DNA from: Enterobacter sp. RIT418
GTDB lineage: Bacteria > Pseudomonadota > Gammaproteobacteria > Enterobacterales > Enterobacteriaceae
NCBI RefSeq assembly: GCF_003057745.1
Contig: NZ_QBJD02000003.1
Span: forward strand, 186,001-250,000
Direction: 5' to 3'
Length of the DNA stretch: 64,000 bases
This document shows, piece by piece, positions 50,455 to 60,418 of this stretch (position 1 is the first letter of the stretch; the number at the start of each line of letters is the position of its first letter). Under the pieces are notes generated by a model. It searched no databases, had not been told where the DNA came from, and worked only from the letters and a program-made list of their open reading frames with translations. The translations under genes and the position numbers were made by a program.

Positions 50455-51030
50455 ATGCGGTATCTGACCAAGGACGAACGGCGAGAAGCGATTTTACAGG
50501 CCGCCATGCGCGTGGCGCTGGCGGAAGGGCTGGCGGCAATGACGGTGCGGCGCATTGCGGCGGAGGCTGGCGTCGCGACCGGCCAGGTTCACCACCATTT
50601 TGCCTCCGTCGGGGAGCTAAAGTCGCTGACGTTCGTCAGGCTGATCCGCGACCTGCTGGATGCGGAAGTGGTCGGCGACGAGGCCAGCTGGCGCGAGCGC
50701 CTGCGGGCGATGCTCGGCAGCGACGAGGGCGGGTTTGAACCTTATATCCGGTTATGGCGCGAAGCGCAGATCCTGGCGAGCCGCGATGAAGACATAAAGG
50801 GCGCCTACGTGCTGACGATGGAAATGTGGCATCAGGATACCGTTGCCATTATTCAGGCCGGGGAGTCGGCAGGCGAATTTACCCTTACGGACCGGGCTGA
50901 AAATATTGCCTGGCGATTGATCGGGCTGGTATGCGGGCTTGACGGGATATACGTTTTAAATATGCCCGAAATGGACGATGACGCGTTTAATACCCATCTC
51001 GATAAATCTATCACCCTCGAATTGTATTAA
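50455..51030 (+). CDS. smvR: TetR-family repressor SmvR
   Basis: 191 aa. The N-terminal TetR DNA-binding domain reads ERREAILQAAMRVALAEGLA, then AMTVRRIAAEAGVATGQVHH and HFASVGELKSLTF. The C-terminal ligand domain includes RLWREAQILASRDEDIKGAY. Divergent from smvA with two matching palindromes between; loss of SmvR raises smvA expression and biocide tolerance in Klebsiella (known). A terminator follows before narU. Confidence 0.9.
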   Translation: MRYLTKDERREAILQAAMRVALAEGLAAMTVRRIAAEAGVATGQVHHHFASVGELKSLTFVRLIRDLLDAEVVGDEASWRERLRAMLGSDEGGFEPYIRLWREAQILASRDEDIKGAYVLTMEMWHQDTVAIIQAGESAGEFTLTDRAENIAWRLIGLVCGLDGIYVLNMPEMDDDAFNTHLDKSITLELY

Positions 51031-51082
51031 TACCTCCAACGAGGTATTAAAATCCGCAAAACGTTACAATTAGTAACACATA

Positions 51083-51127
51083 AAGCGATACCCTATTCCC
51101 ATTCCAAACTCGTGGGTTCGCTTTTTT
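51083..51127 (+). terminator. Terminator after smvR
   Basis: AAGCGA-t-ACCC (51083-51093) pairs with GGGTTCGCTT (51114-51123) with one bulged base, followed by TTTTTA. It lies 53 bases past smvR. A small palindrome GTTAC/GTAAC precedes it. Confidence 0.6.
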
Positions 51128-51240
51128 ATCTATCCTTTCAGAAGCATCCAAAAACTTCCAATAACATCAGTACTTCATATCCTGTCATCTATCTGATTTA
51201 ACTTTACTTTTATCTTTATTTGGTGAAGCAAGAGGGCGAT

Positions 51241-52626
51241 ATGTCACAACAAGTTGAGAAAAAAAATCATTATCTGCTTAGCGACTGGAAACCTGAAAAC
51301 ACGCAATTCTGGGAGAATAAAGGAAAGCCAATCGCGCGAAGAAATCTGTGGATCTCCGTCGCCTGTTTGCTTCTCGCCTTCTGCGTCTGGATGTTATTTA
51401 GCGCCATTGCGGTCAATCTTAATAAAGTTGGATTTAATTTCACTACCGACCAGCTTTTCATGTTAACCGCCCTTCCTTCTCTTTCCGGCGCGATATTGCG
51501 CGTGCCCTATTCCTTTATGGTGCCGATATTTGGCGGACGCTACTGGACGGTATTGAGCACGGTGATCCTGATTATCCCCTGCGTCTGGCTGGGGATCGCG
51601 ATTCAAAACACCGCCACACCGTACTGGGTATTTATCATCATTGCGCTGCTGTGCGGCTTTGCCGGCGCGAACTTTGCTTCCAGCATGGGCAACATCAGCT
51701 TTTTCTTCCCGAAAGCCAAACAGGGCAGCGCGCTGGGCATCAACGGCGGGCTGGGCAATCTCGGCGTCAGCGTCATGCAGCTGGTCGCCCCGCTGGTGAT
51801 TTTCCTGCCGATGTTTACCTTCCTCGGCGTTCACGGCGTGCCGCAGGAGGACGGTTCCACGATGTGGCTCGCCAACGCGGCGTGGATCTGGGCGCCGCTG
51901 CTGCTGCTGGCAACCCTTGCCGCATTTTTTGGCATGAACGATATCGCCAGCTCAAAGGCGACGATTGCCAGCCAGCTTCCGGTGCTCAAGCGCTTTCACC
52001 TGTGGCTGCTGAGCCTGCTCTATCTGGCGACGTTCGGCTCCTTTATCGGCTTCTCGGCGGGCTTTGCCATGCTGTCGAAAACCCAGTTCCCGGACGTTAA
52101 TATCCTGCACCTTGCCTTCTTCGGACCGCTGATCGGCGCGCTGGCGCGCTCTGCGGGCGGGATGATTTCCGACAGGCTCGGCGGGGTGCGCGTCACGCTG
52201 ATCAACTTCGTCTTTATGGCGATCTTCAGCGCCCTGATTTTCCTCACGCTACCCGGCACGGGCTCGGGCAGCTTCATGGCCTTTTATCTGGTGTTTATGG
52301 GTCTGTTCCTCACCGCGGGGCTGGGGAGCGGCTCCACGTTCCAGATGATTGCGGTTATTTTCCGCCAAATCACCCTTACGCGCGTCAAGCAGCAGGGCGG
52401 CAGCGACGAGCAGGCGCAGCACGAGGCGGTGACCGAAACGGCCGCCGCGCTGGGCTTTATCTCCGCCATTGGCGCCGTCGGCGGGTTCTTCATTCCTAAA
52501 GCCTTCGGCACGTCGCTGGCGATGACCGGCTCCCCGGTCGGGGCGATGAAAGTCTTCCTGGTGTTCTACATCGTCTGCGTGCTTGTCACCTGGCTGGTTT
52601 ACGGCCGCAAATCCTCACAAAAATAA
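51241..52626 (+). CDS. narU: Nitrate/nitrite antiporter NarU
   Basis: 461 aa, 12 membrane helices. NarK/NarU family; closest to NarU by its place before narZ and by similarity. Motifs: DWKPENTQFWENKGKPIARR at the N-terminus, LLCGFAGANFASSMGNISFF (first nitrate signature), FPKAKQGSALGINGGLGNLG, and TAAALGFISAIGAVGGFFIP (second signature). It moves nitrate in and nitrite out. ATG 51241 has AGAGGG upstream; a longer start at 51220 is not supported. The 210 bases upstream carry the smvR terminator and presumably the narU promoter. Confidence 0.94.
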   Translation: MSQQVEKKNHYLLSDWKPENTQFWENKGKPIARRNLWISVACLLLAFCVWMLFSAIAVNLNKVGFNFTTDQLFMLTALPSLSGAILRVPYSFMVPIFGGRYWTVLSTVILIIPCVWLGIAIQNTATPYWVFIIIALLCGFAGANFASSMGNISFFFPKAKQGSALGINGGLGNLGVSVMQLVAPLVIFLPMFTFLGVHGVPQEDGSTMWLANAAWIWAPLLLLATLAAFFGMNDIASSKATIASQLPVLKRFHLWLLSLLYLATFGSFIGFSAGFAMLSKTQFPDVNILHLAFFGPLIGALARSAGGMISDRLGGVRVTLINFVFMAIFSALIFLTLPGTGSGSFMAFYLVFMGLFLTAGLGSGSTFQMIAVIFRQITLTRVKQQGGSDEQAQHEAVTETAAALGFISAIGAVGGFFIPKAFGTSLAMTGSPVGAMKVFLVFYIVCVLVTWLVYGRKSSQK

Positions 52627-52691
52627 GAATACCTCTTCGCCGCAGGCGCTACGGCGCCCTGCGGCCACGTTATCGAAGCAGGAGAAATGTC

Positions 52692-55600
52692 ATGAGCAAA
52701 CTGTTGGACCGCTTTCGTTACTTCAAACAAAAAGGCGACAGCTTCGCCGACGGGCACGGGCAGGTGTATCACACCAACCGCGACTGGGAGGACAGCTACC
52801 GCCAGCGCTGGCAGTTCGACAAAATCGTGCGTTCGACCCACGGCGTAAACTGTACGGGCTCCTGCAGCTGGAAGATTTACGTTAAGAACGGCCTCGTCAC
52901 CTGGGAAACCCAGCAGACCGATTATCCGCGCACCCGCCCTGACCTGCCCAACCACGAGCCGCGCGGCTGCCCGCGCGGGGCAAGCTACTCCTGGTATCTC
53001 TACAGCGCCAACCGCCTGAAGTACCCGCTGGTGCGCCGCAGGCTAATTGAGCTATGGCGCGAGGCGCTGGCGCAGCATCCCGATCCGGTTATGGCCTGGG
53101 ATGCGATTCAAAACGACCCGCAGAAGAGCCAAAGCTACAGGCAGGCGCGCGGCCACGGCGGATTTGTCCGCTCGAACTGGAAAGAGCTTAACCAGCTGAT
53201 TGCCGCCGCCAACGTCTGGACCATCAAAAATTTCGGCCCGGACCGCGTGGCGGGCTTCTCGCCGATCCCGGCGATGTCGATGGTGTCCTACGCCGCGGGC
53301 ACGCGCTACCTCTCACTGCTGGGGGGCACCTGCCTGAGCTTCTACGACTGGTACTGCGACCTGCCGCCCGCGTCGCCGATGACCTGGGGCGAACAGACCG
53401 ACGTGCCGGAGTCTGCCGACTGGTACAACTCCAGCTACATCATCGCCTGGGGCTCGAACGTGCCGCAGACGCGCACCCCGGACGCCCACTTCTTCACCGA
53501 GGTGCGCTATAAGGGCACCAAAACCGTCGCCATCACGCCGGACTTCTCCGAGGTTGCCAAGCTCAGCGACCAGTGGCTGGCGCCGAAGCAAGGCACCGAC
53601 AGTGCCCTCGCCATGGCGATGGGCCACGTGATCCTCAAAGAGTTCCACCTCGATAACCCGAGCGATTACTTCCTCAACTACTGCCGCCGCTACACCGACA
53701 TGCCGATGCTGGTGCTGCTCGACGAGCAGGCCGACGGCCGCACGGTGCCCGGGCGCATGCTGCGCGCGTCCGACCTCGCTGACGGGCTCGGCGAAGCCAA
53801 CAACCCGGAGTGGAAAACCATCGCCTTTGACGTCGCGGGCAATCTGGTGGCGCCAAACGGTTCAATTGGCTTTCGCTGGGGAGAGAAAGGCAAATGGAAC
53901 CTGGAGCCGCTGGCGGCAGGCAATGAAACCGAGCTTGCGCTCTCCCTCCTCACCGCGCAGGACAGTATCGCCGAGGTGGCGTTCCCCTACTTTGGCGGCA
54001 ACGAAAATCCGCACTTCCGCAGCGTGAAGCAGGAGCCGGTGCTCTGGCGCCGCGTGCCGAGCAAAACCCTGACGCTCGCCGACGGCAGCCAAAAGCGCGT
54101 GGCCAGCGTGTACGACCTGGTGCTGGCTAACTACGGCCTCGATCGCGGCCTGGAGGACGACAACGCGGCGGCAAGCTATGCCGACGTGAAAGCCTATACC
54201 CCGGCCTGGGGCGAACAGATCACCGGCGTTCCGGCGTACCTGATCGAAAAGATCGCCCGCGAGTTTGCCGACACCGCGCACAAAACCCACGGCCGGTCGA
54301 TGATCATCCTCGGTGCCGGGGTGAACCACTGGTACCACATGGACATGAACTACCGCGGGATGATCAACATGCTGGTCTTCTGCGGCTGCGTCGGGCAGAG
54401 CGGCGGCGGCTGGTCGCACTACGTCGGACAGGAGAAGCTGCGTCCGCAGACCGGCTGGCTGCCGCTGGCCTTCGCGCTGGACTGGAACCGCCCGCCGCGC
54501 CAGATGAACAGCACGTCATTCTTTTACAACCACGCCAGCCAGTGGCGCTACGAGAAGCTGACCGCGCAGGAGCTGCTCTCCCCGCTTGCGGATACCTCGA
54601 AGTTCAGCGGCCACCTGATTGACTTCAACGTCCGCGCCGAGCGCATGGGCTGGCTGCCTTCGGCCCCGCAGCTTAACCTCAACCCGCTGCACATCAAGGC
54701 GCGGTCTGATGCGGCGGGCATGACGCCCCAGGACTATACCGTTCAGGCGCTAAAGTCCGGCGACGTGCGCTTTGCCTGCGAGCAGCCCGACAGCGGCAAT
54801 AACCACCCGCGCAACTTGTTCGTCTGGCGCTCGAACCTGCTTGGCTCGTCCGGGAAAGGCCACGAGTACATGCTGAAATACCTGCTTGGCACCGAGAGCG
54901 GTATTCAGGGGGAAGATTTAGGCTCAACGGACGACGTGAAGCCTGAGGAAGTGGAGTGGCAGACCGCAGCCATCGAGGGCAAGCTGGACCTGCTGGTGAC
55001 GCTCGATTTCCGCATGTCCAGCACCTGCCTGTTCTCAGACATCGTCCTGCCGACCGCGACCTGGTACGAAAAAGACGATATGAATACCTCGGACATGCAT
55101 CCGTTTATCCACCCGCTCTCCGCCGCCGTCGATCCGGCGTGGGAATCGCGCAGCGACTGGGAGATTTACAAGGGCATCGCCAAAGTCTTCTCTGAAGTGT
55201 GCGTCGGGCATCTCGGCACCGAAACCGACGTAGTGCTCCAGCCGCTGCAGCATGACTCTCCGGCGGAGCTTTCACAGCCGTTTGATATTCAGGACTGGCG
55301 CAAGGGTGAATGCGATCTTATCCCCGGCAAAACCGCGCCGAACATTGCGGTGGTCGAGCGAAACTACCCGGAAACCTACGAGCGCTTTACCTCGCTGGGC
55401 CCGCTGATGGATAAGCTCGGCAACGGCGGGAAAGGCATTTCGTGGAACACCGAGAACGAGGTCGATTTCCTCGGCAAGCTCAATTACGTCAAGCTCGACG
55501 GCCCGGCAAAAGGCCGCCCGCTGATTGAGACGGCGATTGACGCGTCGGAAGTGATCCTCGCCCTCGCGCCGGAAACCAACGGTCAGGTGGCAGTGAAGGC

Positions 55601-56432
55601 CTGGCAGGCGCTGGGAGAGTTAACCGGCCGCGACCATACCCATCTGGCGATCAACAAGGAAGATGAGAAGATTCGCTTCCGCGACATTCAGGCGCAGCCT
55701 CGCAAAATCATCTCCAGCCCGACGTGGTCTGGCCTTGAGAGCGAGCACGTCTCGTATAACGCGGGCTACACCAACGTGCACGAGCTGATCCCGTGGCGCA
55801 CCCTTTCCGGCCGCCAGCAGCTGTATCAGGACCACGCCTGGATGCGGGCCTTTGGCGAAAGCCTGGTGGCCTATCGCCCGCCGATTGACACCCGCAGCGT
55901 GTCTCAGATGCGCGAGATCCCGCCGAACGGCTTCCCTGAGAAAGCGCTGAACTTCCTGACGCCGCACCAAAAATGGGGCATTCACTCCACCTACAGCGAA
56001 AACCTGCTGATGCAAACCCTGTCGCGCGGCGGCCCGATCGTCTGGATCAGCGAAACCGACGCCCGCGAGCTGGGCATTGAGGATAACGACTGGATCGAAG
56101 CCTTCAACGCCAACGGCGCCCTCACCGCCCGCGCGGTGGTGAGCCAGCGCGTCCCGCCGGGCATGACCATGATGTACCACGCCCAGGAGCGCATCCTGAA
56201 CATTCCAGGCTCTGAAGTGACCGGGCGGCGCGGCGGGATCCACAACTCGGTGACGCGCGTCTGTCCTAAACCGACGCACATGATTGGCGGCTACGCGCAG
56301 CTCGCCTACAGCTTTAACTATTACGGCACCGTCGGCTCCAACCGCGACGAGTTCATCATGATCCGCAAAATGAAAAACATTAACTGGCTGGACGGCGAAG
56401 GTCGGGATCAGGTTCAGGAGGCGAAAAAATGA
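52692..56432 (+). CDS. narZ: Nitrate reductase Z alpha subunit
   Basis: 1246 aa, the E. coli NarZ length. Molybdo-bis-MGD catalytic subunit on the cytoplasmic side that reduces nitrate to nitrite. The N-terminal cluster FS0 is held by His and three Cys in STHGVNCTGSCSWKIYVKNG and GCPRGASYSWYLYS. The Mo-ligand Asp region is YCDLPPASPMTWGEQTDVPE. LVTLDFRMSSTCLFSDIVLP and GGIHNSVTRVCPKPTHMIGG are strongly conserved. Called narZ rather than narG because of the adjoining narU, nhoA and yddH neighbourhood. AGGAGA precedes ATG. It overlaps narY (ATGA). Confidence 0.95.
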   Translation: MSKLLDRFRYFKQKGDSFADGHGQVYHTNRDWEDSYRQRWQFDKIVRSTHGVNCTGSCSWKIYVKNGLVTWETQQTDYPRTRPDLPNHEPRGCPRGASYSWYLYSANRLKYPLVRRRLIELWREALAQHPDPVMAWDAIQNDPQKSQSYRQARGHGGFVRSNWKELNQLIAAANVWTIKNFGPDRVAGFSPIPAMSMVSYAAGTRYLSLLGGTCLSFYDWYCDLPPASPMTWGEQTDVPESADWYNSSYIIAWGSNVPQTRTPDAHFFTEVRYKGTKTVAITPDFSEVAKLSDQWLAPKQGTDSALAMAMGHVILKEFHLDNPSDYFLNYCRRYTDMPMLVLLDEQADGRTVPGRMLRASDLADGLGEANNPEWKTIAFDVAGNLVAPNGSIGFRWGEKGKWNLEPLAAGNETELALSLLTAQDSIAEVAFPYFGGNENPHFRSVKQEPVLWRRVPSKTLTLADGSQKRVASVYDLVLANYGLDRGLEDDNAAASYADVKAYTPAWGEQITGVPAYLIEKIAREFADTAHKTHGRSMIILGAGVNHWYHMDMNYRGMINMLVFCGCVGQSGGGWSHYVGQEKLRPQTGWLPLAFALDWNRPPRQMNSTSFFYNHASQWRYEKLTAQELLSPLADTSKFSGHLIDFNVRAERMGWLPSAPQLNLNPLHIKARSDAAGMTPQDYTVQALKSGDVRFACEQPDSGNNHPRNLFVWRSNLLGSSGKGHEYMLKYLLGTESGIQGEDLGSTDDVKPEEVEWQTAAIEGKLDLLVTLDFRMSSTCLFSDIVLPTATWYEKDDMNTSDMHPFIHPLSAAVDPAWESRSDWEIYKGIAKVFSEVCVGHLGTETDVVLQPLQHDSPAELSQPFDIQDWRKGECDLIPGKTAPNIAVVERNYPETYERFTSLGPLMDKLGNGGKGISWNTENEVDFLGKLNYVKLDGPAKGRPLIETAIDASEVILALAPETNGQVAVKAWQALGELTGRDHTHLAINKEDEKIRFRDIQAQPRKIISSPTWSGLESEHVSYNAGYTNVHELIPWRTLSGRQQLYQDHAWMRAFGESLVAYRPPIDTRSVSQMREIPPNGFPEKALNFLTPHQKWGIHSTYSENLLMQTLSRGGPIVWISETDARELGIEDNDWIEAFNANGALTARAVVSQRVPPGMTMMYHAQERILNIPGSEVTGRRGGIHNSVTRVCPKPTHMIGGYAQLAYSFNYYGTVGSNRDEFIMIRKMKNINWLDGEGRDQVQEAKK

Positions 56433-57973
56433 AAATACGCTCACAGGTTGGCATGGTTTTGAATCTCGACAAGTGCATTGGCTGTCACACCTGCTCGGTG
56501 ACCTGTAAAAACGTCTGGACCGGACGCGAAGGCATGGAGTACGCGTGGTTCAACAACGTGGAGACCAAGCCCGGCATCGGCTACCCGAAAAACTGGGAGG
56601 ATCAGGAGGAGTGGCAAGGCGGCTGGGTGCGCGGCATTACCGGCAAGCTGACGCCTCGCCTCGGCGGCCGCGTCGGCGTGCTGTCGAAAATCTTTTCGAA
56701 CCCGGTTATGCCGCAGATTGATGATTATTACGAACCGTTCACCTTCGATTATCAGGATCTGCACCGCGCGCCGGAAGGCGATCATCTGCCGACCGCCCGC
56801 CCCCGCTCGCTGCTTACCGGCAAGCGCATGGACAAAATCGTCGGTGGACCTAACTGGGAAGAGCTGCTCGGCGGCGAGTTTGAAAAGCGCGCGCGCGACC
56901 GCAACTTCGACAAAATTCAAAAGGAAATGTACGGCCAGTTCGAAAACACCTTCATGATGTATCTCCCGCGCCTGTGCGAGCACTGCCTGAACCCAAGCTG
57001 CGTGGCGACATGCCCGAGCGGCGCGATTTACAAGCGTGAAGAAGATGGGATCGTGCTGATCGACCAGGACAAATGCCGCGGCTGGCGCATGTGCATCAGC
57101 GGCTGTCCGTACAAAAAAATTTACTTCAACTGGAAGAGCGGCAAGTCGGAAAAATGCATCTTCTGCTACCCGCGCATTGAATCCGGCCAGCCTACCGTCT
57201 GCTCGGAAACCTGCGTCGGGCGTATTCGCTACCTCGGCGTGCTGCTGTACGACGCGGACCGCATTGAGGAAGCGGCCAGCACCGAGCACGAAACCGATCT
57301 CTACGAGCGCCAGTGCGACGTGTTCCTGAACCCGCACGATCCGGCGGTCATCGAAGAAGCGCTGAAGCAAGGTATTCCGCAAAACGTGATTGAAGCCGCG
57401 CAAAAGTCCCCGGTCTACAAAATGGCGATGGACTGGAAGCTGGCCCTGCCGCTGCACCCGGAGTATCGCACCCTGCCGATGGTCTGGTACGTGCCGCCGC
57501 TGTCGCCGATTCAGTCCTACGCCGATGCCGGCGGCCTGCCGATGAGCGACGGCGTGCTTCCTGCGGTTGAGAACCTGCGCATTCCGGTGCAGTATCTGGC
57601 GAACATGCTCAGCGCGGGCGACACCGGCCCGGTGCTGCGCGCGCTCAAGAGAATGATGGCGATGCGCCACTACAAGCGTTCCCAGACCGTTGAAGGCGTC
57701 ACCGATACCCGCGCCATTGAAGAGGTCGGCCTGACCGAAGCGCAGGTTGAGGAGATGTACCGCTATCTGGCTATCGCCAACTACGAAGACCGCTTCGTGA
57801 TCCCGACCAGCCACCGCGAAATGGCGCGCGATGCCTTCCCGGAGAAAAACGGCTGCGGCTTTACCTTCGGCGACGGCTGCCACGGCTCCGACACCAGGTT
57901 CAACCTCTTCAACAGCAGCCGCATTGATGCGATCAACATCACCGAGGTGCGCGAACACGGGGAGGGAGAATAA
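56429..57973 (+). CDS. narY: Nitrate reductase Z beta subunit (Fe-S)
   Basis: 514 aa. Four iron-sulfur clusters: CIGCHTCSVTCKN, CEHCLNPSCVATCPSG, CRGWRMCISGCPYKK (the Trp replaces a Cys, giving the [3Fe-4S] cluster) and CIFCYPRIESGQPTVCSETC. It transfers electrons from cytochrome b NarV to NarZ. Starts in the narZ stop (ATGA) and ends in TAATG shared with narW, so the whole operon is translationally coupled. Confidence 0.95.
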   Translation: MKIRSQVGMVLNLDKCIGCHTCSVTCKNVWTGREGMEYAWFNNVETKPGIGYPKNWEDQEEWQGGWVRGITGKLTPRLGGRVGVLSKIFSNPVMPQIDDYYEPFTFDYQDLHRAPEGDHLPTARPRSLLTGKRMDKIVGGPNWEELLGGEFEKRARDRNFDKIQKEMYGQFENTFMMYLPRLCEHCLNPSCVATCPSGAIYKREEDGIVLIDQDKCRGWRMCISGCPYKKIYFNWKSGKSEKCIFCYPRIESGQPTVCSETCVGRIRYLGVLLYDADRIEEAASTEHETDLYERQCDVFLNPHDPAVIEEALKQGIPQNVIEAAQKSPVYKMAMDWKLALPLHPEYRTLPMVWYVPPLSPIQSYADAGGLPMSDGVLPAVENLRIPVQYLANMLSAGDTGPVLRALKRMMAMRHYKRSQTVEGVTDTRAIEEVGLTEAQVEEMYRYLAIANYEDRFVIPTSHREMARDAFPEKNGCGFTFGDGCHGSDTRFNLFNSSRIDAINITEVREHGEGE

Positions 57974-58668
57974 TGCAGATCCTCAAAATCATCGCGCTGC
58001 TGATCGAGTATCCCGATGAGACCCTGTGGGAAAGCCGTGACGAAGCGCTTTCGCTGCTCGCGCACGACGCGCCGGTGCTGCTACCTTTTGCTCAGCAGCA
58101 CCTGAGCGCCGCCCTGCTGGACAAGCAGGCGGAGTGGTGCGAAGTATTCGAGCGGGGGCGCGCCACGTCGCTGCTGCTGTTCGAACACGTTCACGCCGAG
58201 TCCCGCGACCGCGGCCAGGCGATGGTCGACCTGATGAGTCAGTATGAGAAGGCGGGCCTGCAGCTGGACTGCCGCGAGCTGCCGGACTATCTGCCGCTGT
58301 ATCTGGAATACCTCAGCATCGTCACGGACGACGAGGCGCGCGACGGGCTGCAAAACGTCGCGCCGATCCTGGCGCTGATTGGCGGACGCCTCAAGCAGCG
58401 CGGCGTGGCGCACTATCAGCTGTTTGACGCCCTGCTCGCCCTGGCAGGAAGCCGCCTCTCAAGTGACAGTGTCACCAAACAGGTCTCGGGCGAAAAGCGC
58501 GACGACACCCGCCAGGCGCTGGACGCGGTCTGGGAAGAAGAACAGGTTAAGTTTATTGAGGACAACGCTACGTCGTGCGACAGCTCGCCGATGCAGCATT
58601 ATCAACGACGCTTTAGCCAGGACGTCGCCCCGCAGTACGTCGACGTCGGCGCCGGAGGCCCAAAATGA
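57973..58668 (+). CDS. narW: Nitrate reductase molybdenum-cofactor assembly chaperone NarW
   Basis: 231 aa, soluble, acidic. NarJ/NarW family: [20 protein letters not shown] at the N-terminus, [20 protein letters not shown] near 70 and [16 protein letters not shown] near 110. It binds the NarZ N-terminus, helps insert cofactor and delays membrane attachment; it is not part of the mature enzyme. Overlaps narY by 1 base and narV by 4. Confidence 0.94.
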   Translation: MQILKIIALLIEYPDETLWESRDEALSLLAHDAPVLLPFAQQHLSAALLDKQAEWCEVFERGRATSLLLFEHVHAESRDRGQAMVDLMSQYEKAGLQLDCRELPDYLPLYLEYLSIVTDDEARDGLQNVAPILALIGGRLKQRGVAHYQLFDALLALAGSRLSSDSVTKQVSGEKRDDTRQALDAVWEEEQVKFIEDNATSCDSSPMQHYQRRFSQDVAPQYVDVGAGGPK

Positions 58669-59345
58669 CGCACTACCTCAACGTGTTTTTCTATGACATT
58701 TACCCCTACATCTGCGCCACCGTCTTTTTCCTCGGCAGCTGGCTTCGCTACGACTACGGGCAGTACACGTGGCGCGCCTCGTCGAGCCAGTTGCTCAGCA
58801 AGCGCGGCATGAACTGGGCGTCGAACCTGTTTCACATCGGGATCCTGGGGATTTTCTTTGGGCATCTGTTCGGGATGTTAACTCCGCACTGGATGTACGC
58901 CTGGTTTTTACCCGTGGCCGTTAAGCAGCAGCTGGCGATGATCGCCGGGGGGATTTGCGGCGTGCTGACGCTGATCGGCGGCTCCATGCTGCTGGTCCGC
59001 CGCCTGTTTAACCCGCGCGTACGCGCCACCTCGACCACGCCGGATATCATTATCATGAGTATCCTGTTGATTCAGTGCATTCTCGGTCTGACGACGATCC
59101 CCTTCTCGGCGCAGTATCCTGACGGCAGCGAAATGATGAAGCTGGTGGGATGGGCGCAGGGCATCGTAACCTTCAAAGGCGGATCGTCGGAAATGCTGAG
59201 CGGCGTTGCGCCCATTTTCCGCATCCACCTCGTGCTGGGCATGACCATCTTCCTGATCTTCCCATTCACCCGTCTGGTGCACGTCTGGAGCGCGCCGTTC
59301 GAATATTTCACCCGTCGCTACCAGGTGGTGCGCTCGCGCCGCTAA
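58665..59345 (+). CDS. narV: Nitrate reductase Z gamma subunit (cytochrome b)
   Basis: 226 aa, five membrane helices. It begins [20 protein letters not shown]. Heme-ligand His residues lie in [20 protein letters not shown] (two) and in [20 protein letters not shown] and [14 protein letters not shown] (two). It oxidises quinol and anchors NarZY. Last gene of narZYWV; a palindromic repeat and a REP follow. Confidence 0.95.
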   Translation: MTHYLNVFFYDIYPYICATVFFLGSWLRYDYGQYTWRASSSQLLSKRGMNWASNLFHIGILGIFFGHLFGMLTPHWMYAWFLPVAVKQQLAMIAGGICGVLTLIGGSMLLVRRLFNPRVRATSTTPDIIIMSILLIQCILGLTTIPFSAQYPDGSEMMKLVGWAQGIVTFKGGSSEMLSGVAPIFRIHLVLGMTIFLIFPFTRLVHVWSAPFEYFTRRYQVVRSRR

Positions 59346-59356
59346 TCGGCGTTTTT

Positions 59357-59391
59357 CCCCCTCTCCCTGTGGGAGAGGGCCGGAGTGAGGG
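59357..59391 (+). repeat. Palindromic CCCTCTCCC repeat, copy B
   Basis: CCCTCTCCC-TGT-GGGAGAGGG followed by CGGAGTGAGGG, just after narV and preceded by TTTTT. Inverse orientation of the copy at 34997-35034. It may also terminate narZYWV. Confidence 0.65.
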
Positions 59392-59415
59392 CATCAGCCC
59401 GCACAGGGATCTTTT

Positions 59416-59447
59416 GCCGGGTGGCGGCTACGCCTTCCCCGGCCTAC
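59416..59447. repeat. REP element between narV and nhoA
   Basis: GCCGGGTGGCGGCTACGCC ... CCCCGGCCTAC is a classical enterobacterial REP (GCCGGATG-GCG-CGCC-CCGGCCTAC pattern). It lies between convergent genes. Confidence 0.8.
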
Positions 59448-59465
59448 ATTCCCCGCCGTTCCGGG

Positions 59466-60311
59466 CTATTTCCCCGCCTGCGGATGCGTGTCGAACCCCG
59501 CCATCACCGCCGTCAGTTCCGCCAGTGAAAATCCATGCTTCGGATCGTCTACGCCCAGACCAAACCGCGCCTGCATGAGCGAATAAAGCGCTCCGGCGTC
59601 CGGCAAATGAATCTGCTCCTCCACGTGCCCGTTCTGCCAGTGGGTGAAGTTGAAATTTGTCAGCGTGAGCTTGCCGCCGTCCGGCAAATGACGACACATC
59701 AGCAGGTGGTGACGGAAGTGCGACTGCGGCCAGTGCGCTGACCAAAAGTTCCCCATGACGTAATCGTTGAAATACTGCGTCACGAGGTCAAAGTGGTACA
59801 TCGACTGCCAGTGCTCGTGATGACGGAACTGGAGCACCCAGTCGTTGCCCTCGCTCAGCAGCCGGTAAAGCCCGTGCGGCGTGGCCTGTTCCTCGTTGGC
59901 GATCAGGCGAATCGGCGCCGTCAGCGTTTGCCCGCCAAAGCCGACGTCTGCGATCCAGCGTTCGCCGTTTAGCTCAACCAGCAGCAGGCGGTGCGTGCGC
60001 GGCGGCATCTGCGGCGGGTTGGCCAATACCACCCTTCCCAGCACGCTGCGGACCGTGAAGCCCACTTCGCGCAGCGCCCGTTCGAACAGGCCGTTTTGTT
60101 CAAAGCAGTAGCCGCCGCGTCGCGCCGTGACCAGCTTGTCGACCAGGCTTTGATCGTCAAGGTGGATCTCGCGCGGCAGAACCACGTCGATATTTTCAAA
60201 AGGGATGGCGCAGTTGTGGTGCAGATGCAGCCCGCGCAGGGTGTCGATATCGACAGAAGGCGGTTGCTTCCAGCCGATGCGGGCAAAATAGGCACTCAGA
60301 AATGGGGACAT
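59466..60311 (-). CDS. nhoA: Arylamine N-acetyltransferase NhoA (NAT)
   Basis: 281 aa, cytosolic. The NAT catalytic Cys69 is in TARRGGYCFEQNGLFERALR; the His of the triad is in PPRTHRLLLVELNGERWIAD, and the Asp in the following ADVGFGGQTLTAPIRL loop. It transfers acetyl from acetyl-CoA to arylamines, and O-acetylates N-hydroxyarylamines. Length and position (next to yddH, near narV) match E. coli nhoA; yddE, which sits between nhoA and narV in E. coli, is absent here. Divergent from yddH. Confidence 0.93.
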   Translation of the reverse strand: MSPFLSAYFARIGWKQPPSVDIDTLRGLHLHHNCAIPFENIDVVLPREIHLDDQSLVDKLVTARRGGYCFEQNGLFERALREVGFTVRSVLGRVVLANPPQMPPRTHRLLLVELNGERWIADVGFGGQTLTAPIRLIANEEQATPHGLYRLLSEGNDWVLQFRHHEHWQSMYHFDLVTQYFNDYVMGNFWSAHWPQSHFRHHLLMCRHLPDGGKLTLTNFNFTHWQNGHVEEQIHLPDAGALYSLMQARFGLGVDDPKHGFSLAELTAVMAGFDTHPQAGK

Positions 60312-60418
60312 GGTGTAATTCCTTAGTAAGATATTCCCTGTTTATAAACTATTTTTTCCTATCCAGATGCGCAAAAGTGCTTTTTCGCCATACTCATCGT
60401 TATACATGAGGAGACACT

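Noticed and set aside
56441-57958. 505-codon open frame on the minus strand opposite narY
   Set aside because: Covers narY exactly in antisense; composition (Ala, Arg, His, Val) typical of a shadow frame.
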